From the NCBI RefSeq assembly GCF_947502445.1, contig NZ_CANMZW010000023.1, positions 1 through 64,000 on the forward strand: a stretch of DNA of 64,000 nt, given 5' to 3'. Below are positions 1 to 6,696 of the stretch, piece after piece. This DNA comes from an uncultured Brevibacillus sp. (GTDB lineage Bacteria; Bacillota; Bacilli; Brevibacillales; Brevibacillaceae). Each line of letters starts with the position of its first letter. Positions within the stretch are counted from its first letter, which is position 1. A program made the translations under genes and the position numbers. The notes under the pieces were generated by a model. The model saw only the letters and a program-made list of their open reading frames with translations. It searched no databases and had not been told where the DNA came from.

Positions 1-77
1 CTCTTGGCTAGTGGTTGGTAACTACAAACCCCCACAGTGGACTTTCACCACCTAGTTAGTCGCCATGCGTGGCGCAC
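1..77 (-). mobile_element. Group II intron, 5' end only (runs off the left edge)
   Basis: Read on the minus strand, the sequence starting at 77 opens with GTGCGCC, forms the short stem CGCCA-CGCA-TGGCG, and continues with GTGGTGAAAGTCCAC. A GUGYG start followed closely by a GUGAAAGUCC-type motif is typical of bacterial group II intron RNA, domain I. The boundary lies 4 nt past the T-run of the spoIIQ terminator. That placement is characteristic of group IIC introns, which insert next to intrinsic terminator hairpins. The reverse transcriptase/maturase and domains V-VI, if present, lie outside the window, so class and completeness are inference. Confidence 0.75.
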
Positions 78-81
78 CAAC

Positions 82-110
82 AAAAAACCACCTGCAAATT
101 TTACAGGTGG
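82..110 (-). terminator. Intrinsic terminator of spoIIQ
   Basis: On the minus strand a 7-bp stem CCACCTG/CAGGTGG (88-94 with 104-110) is followed by six T. It lies just after the spoIIQ stop codon and immediately before the group II intron boundary. Confidence 0.85.
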
Positions 111-119
111 CTTACTAAC

Positions 120-854
120 TTATTGATTTTTCGCTTCAGTTTCCGGAGAAACCAGATACTGCTCTGGATTTACCGCTTTGTTATCAACGCGGACTTCAAA
201 GTGAAGATGAATGCCAGCGTCTTTTTCATACTCATTGCGTCCAGCAGATCCGAGAACTTGGCCTTGTGTTACTTCATCGCCTGGTTTGACTGTAACATTG
301 TCCAGGCTTTGATACACAGTGACCATTTTGTCAGCGTGCTCCACCTCGACTACCTTACCAACAAGCGGATCAACTTCTACTTTCACTACCTTACCAGCCA
401 AAGCAGCAATGACATCAAAGCTTTTGCCATCTGTTGCCTTCAGATTAATACCTGTGTGCGGGAAGAAAGAATTATTGTACTTCACCAGCGCTTTTTGCTG
501 ATTTTCTTTGGAGGCTTGCTCATCATAGAAGCTCATCCCCAGATCGTACGTGACTCCTTTTCCCACAGGCCATGCGAGTGGTTGTGGACTGCTTGCAACA
601 GGTACAGACGGATTTTCCTGCGGTGTTGTCTCAGGATTTGCAGGGGTTGTTACTGCCGTGTTCTCATTATTGACGCTCGTCAATTTTGACACTGTGTCCA
701 TGACGCTTCCCTGATACCACATCACAAAAGCGAGAATGATTGCTGCGGTTCCGATGTAGATCGCGGGAAATGCCCACTTCTTACCCAATACTTTTTTCCA
801 AGAACTTGACTTCTTGAATGGAATCGGTTGATTTTGATTTTTTTGATCTTCCAT
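120..854 (-). CDS. spoIIQ: Stage II sporulation protein SpoIIQ (LytM/M23-like)
   Basis: SpoIIQ is a forespore membrane protein whose outer LytM-type domain meets SpoIIIAH across the intermembrane space during engulfment. The 244-residue product has a charged N-terminus, one membrane segment (about residues 29-46), a Pro/Thr-rich linker and a C-terminal peptidase-like domain. The second zinc motif HLHFEV is intact (about 216-218). The first reads HTGIN (133-137), so Asn replaces the usual Asp. The ATG at 854 is chosen because AGGTGA lies 8 nt upstream and a sigma-F-like promoter sits just above it; the 28 codons further upstream would overlap that promoter. It follows spoIID, as in Bacillus. 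Confidence 0.9.
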   Translation of the reverse strand: MEDQKNQNQPIPFKKSSSWKKVLGKKWAFPAIYIGTAAIILAFVMWYQGSVMDTVSKLTSVNNENTAVTTPANPETTPQENPSVPVASSPQPLAWPVGKGVTYDLGMSFYDEQASKENQQKALVKYNNSFFPHTGINLKATDGKSFDVIAALAGKVVKVEVDPLVGKVVEVEHADKMVTVYQSLDNVTVKPGDEVTQGQVLGSAGRNEYEKDAGIHLHFEVRVDNKAVNPEQYLVSPETEAKNQ

Positions 855-876
855 TTTATTCATCACCTCATCCCTC

Positions 877-904
877 AGTATCGCCAGAATTTTAGCGTAT
901 AAAC
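877..904 (-). promoter_or_regulatory. Sigma-F-type promoter of spoIIQ
   Basis: On the minus strand GTTTA (900-904) and GGCGATACT (877-885) are separated by 14 nt. They match the forespore sigma-F/G pattern GYWTA and GGnnAnAnT. Transcription would start a few bases before the ribosome binding site of the 854 start codon. spoIIQ is known to be sigma-F dependent in Bacillus subtilis. Confidence 0.6.
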
Positions 905-944
905 CTGAGAGAGTAGGGAAAAGTAAAAATTTGCTCACATTTAA

Positions 945-1958
945 CTAGACTTGCAAAATACGAGTGTAATCCTGCAGGTTGATACCCTGATAAAAATACT
1001 TCACGATCTGCTCTGCATTCTTTCCGTTTTTGGCCATCCCGTTTGCTCCCCACTGGCTCATCCCGACACCGTGACCATAACCTTTTGTCGTGATAAATAC
1101 CTGGTTTCCTCGCAGCTCCAGCGTAAAAGAGGAGGAGTTTAGATTGAGCTTTTCACGAAACTCCCGTCCCGTAAACTCTTTTCCTCCAATACTAATTTTC
1201 CCGACTCGATTTCCTGTCGTCGTCCTCTCGATTCGGTACCATGCTCCATTCGTAGATGCTTCCTGTGCGAGCTTGACTCCCAGATCCTTTTCTAGCTCTG
1301 CCGTTGATTTGATGACGGTCTCTTCATAACGTGGAGATTGAATATCCCACGGACTAGCTACGCTTTTTAAATAGGGAATCGGCTTTTCCCAGTACTCATC
1401 GGAGTTTTCTGTGAATCCATTGCTAGTGGAAAAAAACGTAGCGTCAATCGGCTCGCCATTGTACGTAAGCACAACACCTGCAGTTGCCCGTACGGCCTGT
1501 GTAATGCGCTGGTTTTTCCATTCATACTGATCCTTCCACCGTTCACGCCGCTGATTCTCATCCATATAGACCTGGTGACGAACGGTATCCAGTACCTGTC
1601 CCCCTGCTGGCACATCATCGAACTTCCCTTCGTTCAGCCTGCGCACGATATATGTCCTGGCAGCCAGAGCTTGTGCCTTGAGGGCCTCGAGCTCGAATTC
1701 TGCTGGCATTTCGGCAGCCACAACGCCTGTTATATAAGTTTCCAGCGGTAATGTTTCCACCACCTTTTTCTCCGTGCGATACACCTTGATGGGAAGCGAC
1801 GATATCTCCTGAGTCACCTGATTGCCTGGAGCTGAAACAGGTACATGGGCTGGACCTGCGATCTCTCCCCCTGGCGAAAAGAAATGGACGAGTGTTGCAG
1901 GTACCATTACGAGCAAGATCGGCAATACGATAAACCAAATGAGTAGATAGCGTTTCAT
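945..1958 (-). CDS. spoIID: Stage II sporulation protein SpoIID, lytic transglycosylase
   Basis: SpoIID is a membrane-anchored murein lytic transglycosylase that acts with SpoIIM and SpoIIP in thinning septal peptidoglycan during engulfment. The 337-residue product starts with one hydrophobic anchor (about residues 6-26). It then carries the SpoIID domain, with the conserved LPLETYITGVVAAEMP stretch near residue 70 and the C-terminal GYGHGVGMSQWGA motif near 295. No cysteine is present, so a Cys-based zinc site as described in some clostridial homologues is absent. The start has GGGGAGGATC upstream. The gene sits between spoIIQ and murA, the usual Bacillales order. Confidence 0.93.
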   Translation of the reverse strand: MKRYLLIWFIVLPILLVMVPATLVHFFSPGGEIAGPAHVPVSAPGNQVTQEISSLPIKVYRTEKKVVETLPLETYITGVVAAEMPAEFELEALKAQALAARTYIVRRLNEGKFDDVPAGGQVLDTVRHQVYMDENQRRERWKDQYEWKNQRITQAVRATAGVVLTYNGEPIDATFFSTSNGFTENSDEYWEKPIPYLKSVASPWDIQSPRYEETVIKSTAELEKDLGVKLAQEASTNGAWYRIERTTTGNRVGKISIGGKEFTGREFREKLNLNSSSFTLELRGNQVFITTKGYGHGVGMSQWGANGMAKNGKNAEQIVKYFYQGINLQDYTRILQV

Positions 1959-1994
1959 GCAAGTGATCCTCCCCGCTTTGTGCTAGACACTCCC

Positions 1995-2024
1995 ATTTTA
2001 TGAATACCGCTCAGGCGATAGAAC
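1995..2024 (-). promoter_or_regulatory. Possible sigma-E-type promoter of spoIID
   Basis: On the minus strand GTTCTAT (2018-2024) lies 15 nt before CATAAAAT (1995-2002). The -10 resembles the mother-cell sigma-E -10 (CATAcaaT); the -35 is a weak match. spoIID is sigma-E dependent in Bacillus subtilis. Confidence 0.4.
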
Positions 2025-2065
2025 GAGAGAATGAGAGGGAAGCGAGAATGAAAAAATCCAGCCTT

Positions 2066-2329
2066 TTATGACTGGATTCGCTTCTCTATTCGATTGATTT
2101 TCATGTCTTGTATTGCCTGTTTCTCTACAATAAATTCCATATCATATCTAAAGCTGTCTAGTTTCCCTGACATGCTCTCCAGGAGTGCGCGAATGTCTTG
2201 AGGTTGACTATCCTCTAAACGAAAAACAGCCTCTTTGATTTTCGCTACTTCTTGATGAAGTGAGCTTTGTCCCTTTTCCAAGCCTTCCAATTTTGACAGG
2301 ATCAGATCTATTTTAGCTTCCATCTCCAC
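2066..2329 (-). CDS. Small coiled-coil protein of unknown function
   Basis: I do not recognise a named family. The product is about 87 residues, highly charged, without cysteine or membrane segment. Regular heptad-like spacing of Leu, Ile and Met suggests one or two coiled-coil helices. Several starts are possible: the GTG at 2329 lies 7 nt after AGGTG and is preferred, and an ATG at 2323 is the alternative. It lies between murA and spoIID on the same strand but behind the strong murA terminator, so it probably has its own promoter. The 20-bp palindrome at 2391-2410 lies about 60 bp upstream. Confidence 0.6.
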   Translation of the reverse strand: MEMEAKIDLILSKLEGLEKGQSSLHQEVAKIKEAVFRLEDSQPQDIRALLESMSGKLDSFRYDMEFIVEKQAIQDMKINRIEKRIQS

Positions 2330-2390
2330 CACTAAGCACCTCACTTTCGTTCATTATATCATGGCAGAGATTCCAGTGCCTCTCCCAAAC

Positions 2391-2410
2391 AAAACGGTCA
2401 TGACCGTTTT
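2391..2410. repeat. 20-bp perfect palindrome upstream of the coiled-coil gene
   Basis: AAAACGGTCATGACCGTTTT is fully self-complementary. Together with its minus-strand continuation, 18 nt (GGTCATGACCGTTTTGTT, 2388-2405) recur on the plus strand at 61763-61780. It could be a protein-binding operator or a terminator-like hairpin. Confidence 0.7.
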
Positions 2411-2416
2411 TCACAG

Positions 2417-2451
2417 AAAAAAGCGTGCAAAACTGTCACCAGTTCACACGC
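2417..2451 (-). terminator. Intrinsic terminator of murA
   Basis: On the minus strand, GCGTG..CACGC (2423-2427 with 2447-2451) encloses an inner AACTG/CAGTT stem and is followed by six T. It is placed about 35 bp after the murA stop codon. Confidence 0.85.
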
Positions 2452-2484
2452 CTTTTTGTTTTTGCCATCTATTTGACATATTGA

Positions 2485-3810
2485 TCAAGCAAAATTAGGA
2501 GAGAAGCTTACTTTCACCGTTTCCGTCACTGTAGCATCACGCTTCTCTGCTTCCGGTACGTATCGCTCCACGTCCGCGCCAAGTGCGAGCAGTTTTTCTG
2601 TAAAGTTTACGTAACCGCGATCAATGTGATGCAGGGCAGATACTTCCGTTACACCCTCTGATACCAATCCAGCCAGCACGAGTGCAGCACCTGCACGCAG
2701 GTCTGTCGCTGCTACCTTGCTGCCTGTCAGCTTGGAGCCGCCTTCTACTATTGCGCTGCGACCCTCAATTTTAATATTGGCATTCATACGGCGGAATTCT
2801 TCCACGTGCATGAAACGATTCTCAAAAACAGTCTCTGTCACGATGCTAGTCCCCTCGGAAACAAGAAGCAATGCCATCATTTGCGATTGCATGTCTGTAG
2901 GGAAGCCCGGGTATGGCAATGTTTTCAAATCAACCGCTTTGAGTGCACCACTGCGGCGAACACGAATACCGTTCTCCTGCTCGTCCACTTCCACGCCCAT
3001 TTCACGCAGCTTGGCCGTAACGGATTTGAGGTGATCACAAATAGCGCCTTCGACAAAAACATCTCCACCCGTAATCGCGGCAGCAACCATAAAGGTACCT
3101 GCTTCAACACGGTCTGGAATGACACAATGCGTGCATCCAGACATTTTTTCCACGCCCTCGATACGGATTGAACCCGTACCAGCCCCGCGAATTTTTGCCC
3201 CCATCCGATTCAGGAAGTTGGCCAAATCTACAATCTCCGGCTCTTCTGCCGCATTCTCAATCACGGTCGTACCCTCTGCCAAAGCAGCGGCCATCATGAT
3301 GTTTTCGGTAGCTCCTACACTCGCAATATCGAGGTAGATTTTCGCGCCCTTCAATCGGCCTTGTACGGTTGCTTCAATAAACCCTTGTCCGATCTCGATC
3401 TTGGCTCCCATGGCTTCAAACCCTTTTAGATGCTGGTCGATCGGGCGGGTACCAATGGCACAACCACCTGGAAGAGCGACACGAGCCTTCCCTTTTCTGG
3501 CCAGGAGTGGTCCCATCACGAGGAAGGACGCACGCATTTTGCGAACCAGTTCATAGGAGGCTTCCACACTAGTCAGCTTGGAAGCGTTAATTGTCAGCAC
3601 TTCGTGATCATATGTAAGGGAGATTCCCATCGTTTTCAAGAGGTCGCAAATCGTCCTGACATCGTCGAGTGCCGGCACGTCCGAAATGACGCATGTCCCT
3701 TCCTCGGCCAGGATAGATGCTGCAATAATAGGGAGTACGGCATTTTTCGCGCCAGAGACTTTTACATTCCCTGTCAATGCCTTACCACCGCGGACAATAA
3801 TTTTATCCAA
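2485..3810 (-). CDS. murA: UDP-N-acetylglucosamine 1-carboxyvinyltransferase, MurA copy 1
   Basis: MurA transfers enolpyruvate from phosphoenolpyruvate to UDP-GlcNAc, the first committed step of peptidoglycan synthesis, in the cytoplasm. The 441-residue sequence has the two-fold inside-out barrel layout, Lys22 in SGAKNA, and the catalytic loop Cys117 in PGGCAIGTRP. That Cys is the fosfomycin target. Position between spoIID and ywmB matches murAA, the main copy in Bacillus. A second paralogue lies at 54030-55313. The terminator just downstream separates it from spoIID. Confidence 0.96.
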   Translation of the reverse strand: MDKIIVRGGKALTGNVKVSGAKNAVLPIIAASILAEEGTCVISDVPALDDVRTICDLLKTMGISLTYDHEVLTINASKLTSVEASYELVRKMRASFLVMGPLLARKGKARVALPGGCAIGTRPIDQHLKGFEAMGAKIEIGQGFIEATVQGRLKGAKIYLDIASVGATENIMMAAALAEGTTVIENAAEEPEIVDLANFLNRMGAKIRGAGTGSIRIEGVEKMSGCTHCVIPDRVEAGTFMVAAAITGGDVFVEGAICDHLKSVTAKLREMGVEVDEQENGIRVRRSGALKAVDLKTLPYPGFPTDMQSQMMALLLVSEGTSIVTETVFENRFMHVEEFRRMNANIKIEGRSAIVEGGSKLTGSKVAATDLRAGAALVLAGLVSEGVTEVSALHHIDRGYVNFTEKLLALGADVERYVPEAEKRDATVTETVKVSFSPNFA

Positions 3811-3828
3811 TGTGTACCCCTCCGCGTG

Positions 3829-4575
3829 CTAATATTCCGCTGTGATGATTGGTGTTCCTACAGTGACCCAGGTTCCAGCATTGTTGCTATCACGATGTGT
3901 GGCTACCTGCAGGTTCATCTTTTGTCCGTTTAACGCGATGAACGGTTCCCACATACGGGTATGCCCGGAAATACTGACAACCGTCTCATCCTGCAAACGT
4001 TCGAGTTCTGTTGCCTGAAGGGTGTTAAAAATCGACAAAATCTTACCCTCCTGTTGGTCAACACTCATATTAACATTGTACATTCCGCGAATACAAGTGC
4101 TAATTTGCGGAATAAAGTTGGCTTTGCTCAGGGCATTCGCGAACGTTTCCTGTATTTGTTCAATATATAGTAGGGTTTGACGACTTCCTGACAACTGTAG
4201 CACTACATATGTGTCAAAAGAACCATTTTTAGGAACACCTGTAACCTCATAGCGCAGTTGTACGTCGTCATGCGAATACGCAAATTGATACACAAGGATA
4301 TTGTTTTTCCGCGAGAACTCGATATTGGGAAAAGGAATCTCTAGTTGTTTGGCCCATTTTTTTGCCAACTCTTTGACTTCTTCCGGATGCAGGACCTGCC
4401 CCATAGCGGTACGGGCACGCACCTGAATCGTCAATCCTGTAGCTCCAGAGTCTTCCAAAGCACCTAGCAGCTGGGCAGCCACTGGCTTCACTTCTGTCGC
4501 CTGCGCAGGCATCCAATAGACTACACCCATGACAAACAATAGAGCTAGAACGATCCAGCCAGACCATTTCCCCAT
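3829..4575 (-). CDS. ywmB: YwmB family protein (TATA-box-binding-like fold), secreted or anchored
   Basis: This resembles the YwmB family, small extracytoplasmic proteins encoded beside murAA and spoIID in Bacillales; their role is unknown. The 248-residue product begins with a hydrophobic signal or anchor (about residues 5-27, ending near AQATE). The rest is alpha/beta with two similar halves, as expected for the TBP-like fold assigned to the family. The ATG at 4575 is preferred over upstream codons because GGGGAGAGGG lies 4 nt before it and the signal sequence follows. It is 18 nt upstream of murA and probably co-transcribed. An IS element now lies about 100 bp upstream and may have cut it from an ancestral promoter. 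Confidence 0.75.
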   Translation of the reverse strand: MGKWSGWIVLALLFVMGVVYWMPAQATEVKPVAAQLLGALEDSGATGLTIQVRARTAMGQVLHPEEVKELAKKWAKQLEIPFPNIEFSRKNNILVYQFAYSHDDVQLRYEVTGVPKNGSFDTYVVLQLSGSRQTLLYIEQIQETFANALSKANFIPQISTCIRGMYNVNMSVDQQEGKILSIFNTLQATELERLQDETVVSISGHTRMWEPFIALNGQKMNLQVATHRDSNNAGTWVTVGTPIITAEY

Positions 4576-4728
4576 GATACCCTCTCCCCATTTCACGTAC
4601 ATCTCTTTGTACTTCTCATTTTGCACATGAAAATGGGTGGATATACCAAGAGGCCAAAATGATGTTTGGGCAATTACAATAATTGCCGATTGAAAGCCCT
4701 CGGTTTTACTCGTGGGATGAAAGAGAGC

Positions 4729-4767
4729 TTTGCCCTGCCCATACCTGTATGGTATGGGCAGGGCAAA
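4729..4767 (+). repeat. 17-bp perfect inverted repeat in the tnpA leader
   Basis: TTTGCCCTGCCCATACC (4729-4745) and its exact complement (4751-4767) enclose a 5-nt loop TGTAT. No T-run follows. In IS200 elements a strong leader stem limits transposase expression from outside transcription; a similar role here is inference. Confidence 0.8.
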
Positions 4768-4842
4768 CACTAAGCATGTGTGCGAGTGCATTTCTTTTGT
4801 TAGTTTGTTGTAGTTTAATCGTAAAACTGATACTGTAATTAT

Positions 4843-5241
4843 ATGGGACAAGAATATAGACGGACAGCTACCACAGTATCTCTGATCAATTATCATTTTG
4901 TTTTCTGCCCTCGTTATCGAAGAAAAGTATTAGTGAAACAGGTGGAAAATCGATTCAAGGAACTAGTAATTGAAATATGCCAACAGAATGACTGGCTTAT
5001 TGTGTCGATGGAAGTGATGCCAGATCATGTTCATTTATTCCTGAATGGTCTTCCCACCGATTCTCCATCAGACGTTATGGCAAAAGTGAAAGGAGTGACT
5101 TCTCGAATGTTGAGGCAAGAATTCAAGCATCTTGCTCATTTGCCTAGTCTATGGACACGCTCTTTCTTCGTCAGTACAGCAGAAAATGTATCAAGCGAAA
5201 CAGTAAAACGCTATGTCGAAGAACAAAAGAAAAGGGGGTGA
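4843..5241 (+). CDS. tnpA: IS200-type transposase TnpA (Y1 HUH single-strand transposase)
   Basis: TnpA cuts and rejoins single-stranded IS ends through a 5'-phosphotyrosine intermediate. The 132-residue product has the HUH motif HVH (His62, His64) and the nucleophile candidate Tyr124 in VKRYVEEQ, at the usual spacing for Y1 transposases. Length and motifs look complete, so the protein may be active. The stop codon overlaps the ribosome-binding region of tnpB (AAGGGGGTGA), so the two are translated from one message. It is one of the few plus-strand genes in this part of the window. Confidence 0.95.
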   Translation: MGQEYRRTATTVSLINYHFVFCPRYRRKVLVKQVENRFKELVIEICQQNDWLIVSMEVMPDHVHLFLNGLPTDSPSDVMAKVKGVTSRMLRQEFKHLAHLPSLWTRSFFVSTAENVSSETVKRYVEEQKKRG

Positions 5242-5245
5242 ACTC

Positions 5246-6179
5246 ATGCAAGCTTTAACTGTAAAAGTCCGAATTTCCCCTGATCATCCAAATGTTCTCC
5301 GCCAATTAGGAACAGAGTATGTTCGGGTCGTTAACCAACTGAGTAAACAGGCGGAACAACTTGGAGTGTTTCCGAAAGTGACAACCAAAGATGTAGAATC
5401 CGACCTTCCTTCTGCCGTCTGTAATCAAGCCATTCGTGATGCCAAGAGTGTGTACCGAAAAAGCAAAAAGTTGGGCACTCGCCCAATTCTTAAAAAACCT
5501 GTCTATTTCATCAACAATCAAAACTATTCCATATCTGAAAATACGGTGGCTTTCCCTATCGTCGTTGATGGCATGACAAAGAAGACAACATTTCTTGCTA
5601 CTCCAACGAATCGAGACTTGGAGTTGTTAAGTAAAGCCAAGCTTGGACTGATGCGAATCGTTGAAAAATCAGGAAAATGGTACGCATGGCAGACAGAACA
5701 AGTACATACGCAGAAAGTACCAGCAACGGAGGCGTAAATTAGGTAAACTCAAAAAGTTGTCTGCCATTCGGAAACTAGGTAACAAAGAACAACGTTGGAT
5801 GAAAGACCAAAATCATAAGAGTAGTCGTCAAATTGTCAATACAGCCGTTAAAGAAGGCGTGTCCATAATCAAGGTTGAACGACTGGAGACTATTCGCAAG
5901 ACGGCAAGAACAAGCCGTAAAAACGCAAAGAATCTGCATAGTTGGACTTTCTATCAGCTGCAACAATTCATCTCCTACAAAGCAAGCCTTGTCGGCATAA
6001 GGGTTGTGGAGGTTAATCCTGCCTATACTTCTCAATCTTGCCCTGCTTGTGGGGAGAAGAACAAAGCGAGAGACAGAAGATACGAATGTTCATGCGGATT
6101 CAACGCTCATCGTGATCGGGTTGGAGCGATCAATATCATGCGTCAACCTGTGGCAGATGGTAACAGTCTGTCAGCCTAA
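5246..6179 (+). pseudogene. tnpB: TnpB (RNA-guided nuclease ancestor of Cas12), internally deleted and frameshifted
   Basis: The first frame (5246-5737) encodes the TnpB N-terminal region and falls out of frame near 5681-5690. The remainder continues in another frame to 6179, beginning GRQNKYIRRK. Between KSGKWYA and GRQNKY the normal segment with the first RuvC catalytic Asp (usually G-D-L-G) is missing. The RuvC-II Glu (KVERLE), the zinc finger (CPAC..CSC) and the RuvC-III Asp (HRDRVGA) remain. The junction lies between two ATGG copies (5677-5680, 5686-5689), consistent with a small deletion at microhomology. The encoded nuclease should be dead. Confidence 0.9.
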
Positions 6180-6329
6180 GATGCTAGATGCACTGTCTTA
6201 GGACGGGCTGATGAGACAGCCCTGAACTTGGGGGAACTACGGATAGCAGAAATGCACTTCCGACTACCACCCAAGAATCCCACTGATTCTGATGGTGTCA
6301 GCTTGCGGCTTTAGCCGTGGGAGTCTCAA
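6090..6329 (+). ncRNA. Candidate right-end omega RNA (TnpB guide RNA) region
   Basis: In IS200/IS605 elements the RNA covering the tnpB 3' end and right end carries the TnpB scaffold, and the guide is read from the flanking DNA. Here the region after the zinc-finger codons holds nested stems including CGGCTTTAGCCG and ends at TCAA. The next bases, starting GAGAACATGTTCCC, would be the guide and match the 3' end of the DUF1146 gene. Extent is inferred from the family; with a dead TnpB it is probably a relic. Confidence 0.45.
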
Positions 6330-6556
6330 GAGAACATGTTCCCAAATGCAAGGGACCAGCCCAAGTAATCGAGGAAAAAGCGCGATACCTCATAGCCGAT
6401 GACGATGGACAGGAAAATCTGTAACAGCTTGGCCTGTGCGCCACTTGGCCGCTTTACTATTTTTTCAAAACGAAACGATTGGAGAGCCCACCATGCCAAT
6501 CCAATAAACACGATCGATAAAATGATGCTCAGAAAGCCGTAAATTTCTTGTGACAC
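6326..6556 (-). CDS. ywzB: DUF1146 membrane protein, YwzB-like
   Basis: This 76-residue membrane protein matches the DUF1146 family (YwzB in Bacillus subtilis, encoded next to ywmB). It has two hydrophobic segments, near residues 5-24 and 43-65, with a basic loop containing a RRPSGAQAK-like stretch. The function of the family is unknown. The GTG at 6556 is chosen because AGGAGG lies 8 nt upstream and family members start about here; 48 upstream codons run into the nuoN terminator. The TGA stop is formed by the TCAA of the IS right end. Restoring the target TTAC would give TCG TAA, so protein length is unchanged. Confidence 0.8.
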   Translation of the reverse strand: MSQEIYGFLSIILSIVFIGLAWWALQSFRFEKIVKRPSGAQAKLLQIFLSIVIGYEVSRFFLDYLGWSLAFGNMFS

Positions 6557-6625
6557 GCTCGTATCCTCCTGTAAGAAAACCTCTATCGAAGCCTCGTCTA
6601 GGTAAAGACTTCGCCCTATCAACAG

Positions 6626-6660
6626 AAAAAAGGGACAGCCCTCCAAAAATGGGCTATCCC
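6626..6660 (-). terminator. Intrinsic terminator at the end of the nuo operon
   Basis: On the minus strand GGGATAGCCC and GGGCTGTCCC (6651-6660 with 6632-6641) form a stem with one mismatch-like pair, followed by six T. It lies between nuoN and the DUF1146 gene. Confidence 0.85.
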
Positions 6661-6696
6661 TTCTATTGTACATGAAGTGCGTATCCGTTACGAGTC

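Larger units (their letters stand above)
4678..6329 (+). mobile_element. IS200/IS605-family element (IS608-like ends), tnpA intact, tnpB broken
   Basis: The element has the single-strand transposition layout of IS608. At the left, host TTAC (4674-4677) precedes the element, and AAAG (4693-4696) sits at the foot of an imperfect hairpin (CCCTCG..CGTGGG, 4697-4716). At the right, GAAT (6275-6278) sits at the foot of CCCAC..GTGGG (6279-6321), followed by AGTC and the cleavage tetranucleotide TCAA (6326-6329). In IS608 the same guide pairs, AAAG/TTAC and GAAT/TCAA, direct cleavage. There is no target duplication, as expected. Inside lie tnpA, a damaged tnpB and the right-end RNA region. The exact left boundary is inference from these motifs. 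Confidence 0.8.

Noticed and set aside
4669..4687. Palindrome GGCAATTA-CAA-TAATTGCC as the host terminator of the DUF1146 gene
   Set aside because: It straddles the inferred left boundary of the IS, has no T-run, and is better seen as a chance product of TTAC next to the element end. It does leave some doubt about the exact boundary.
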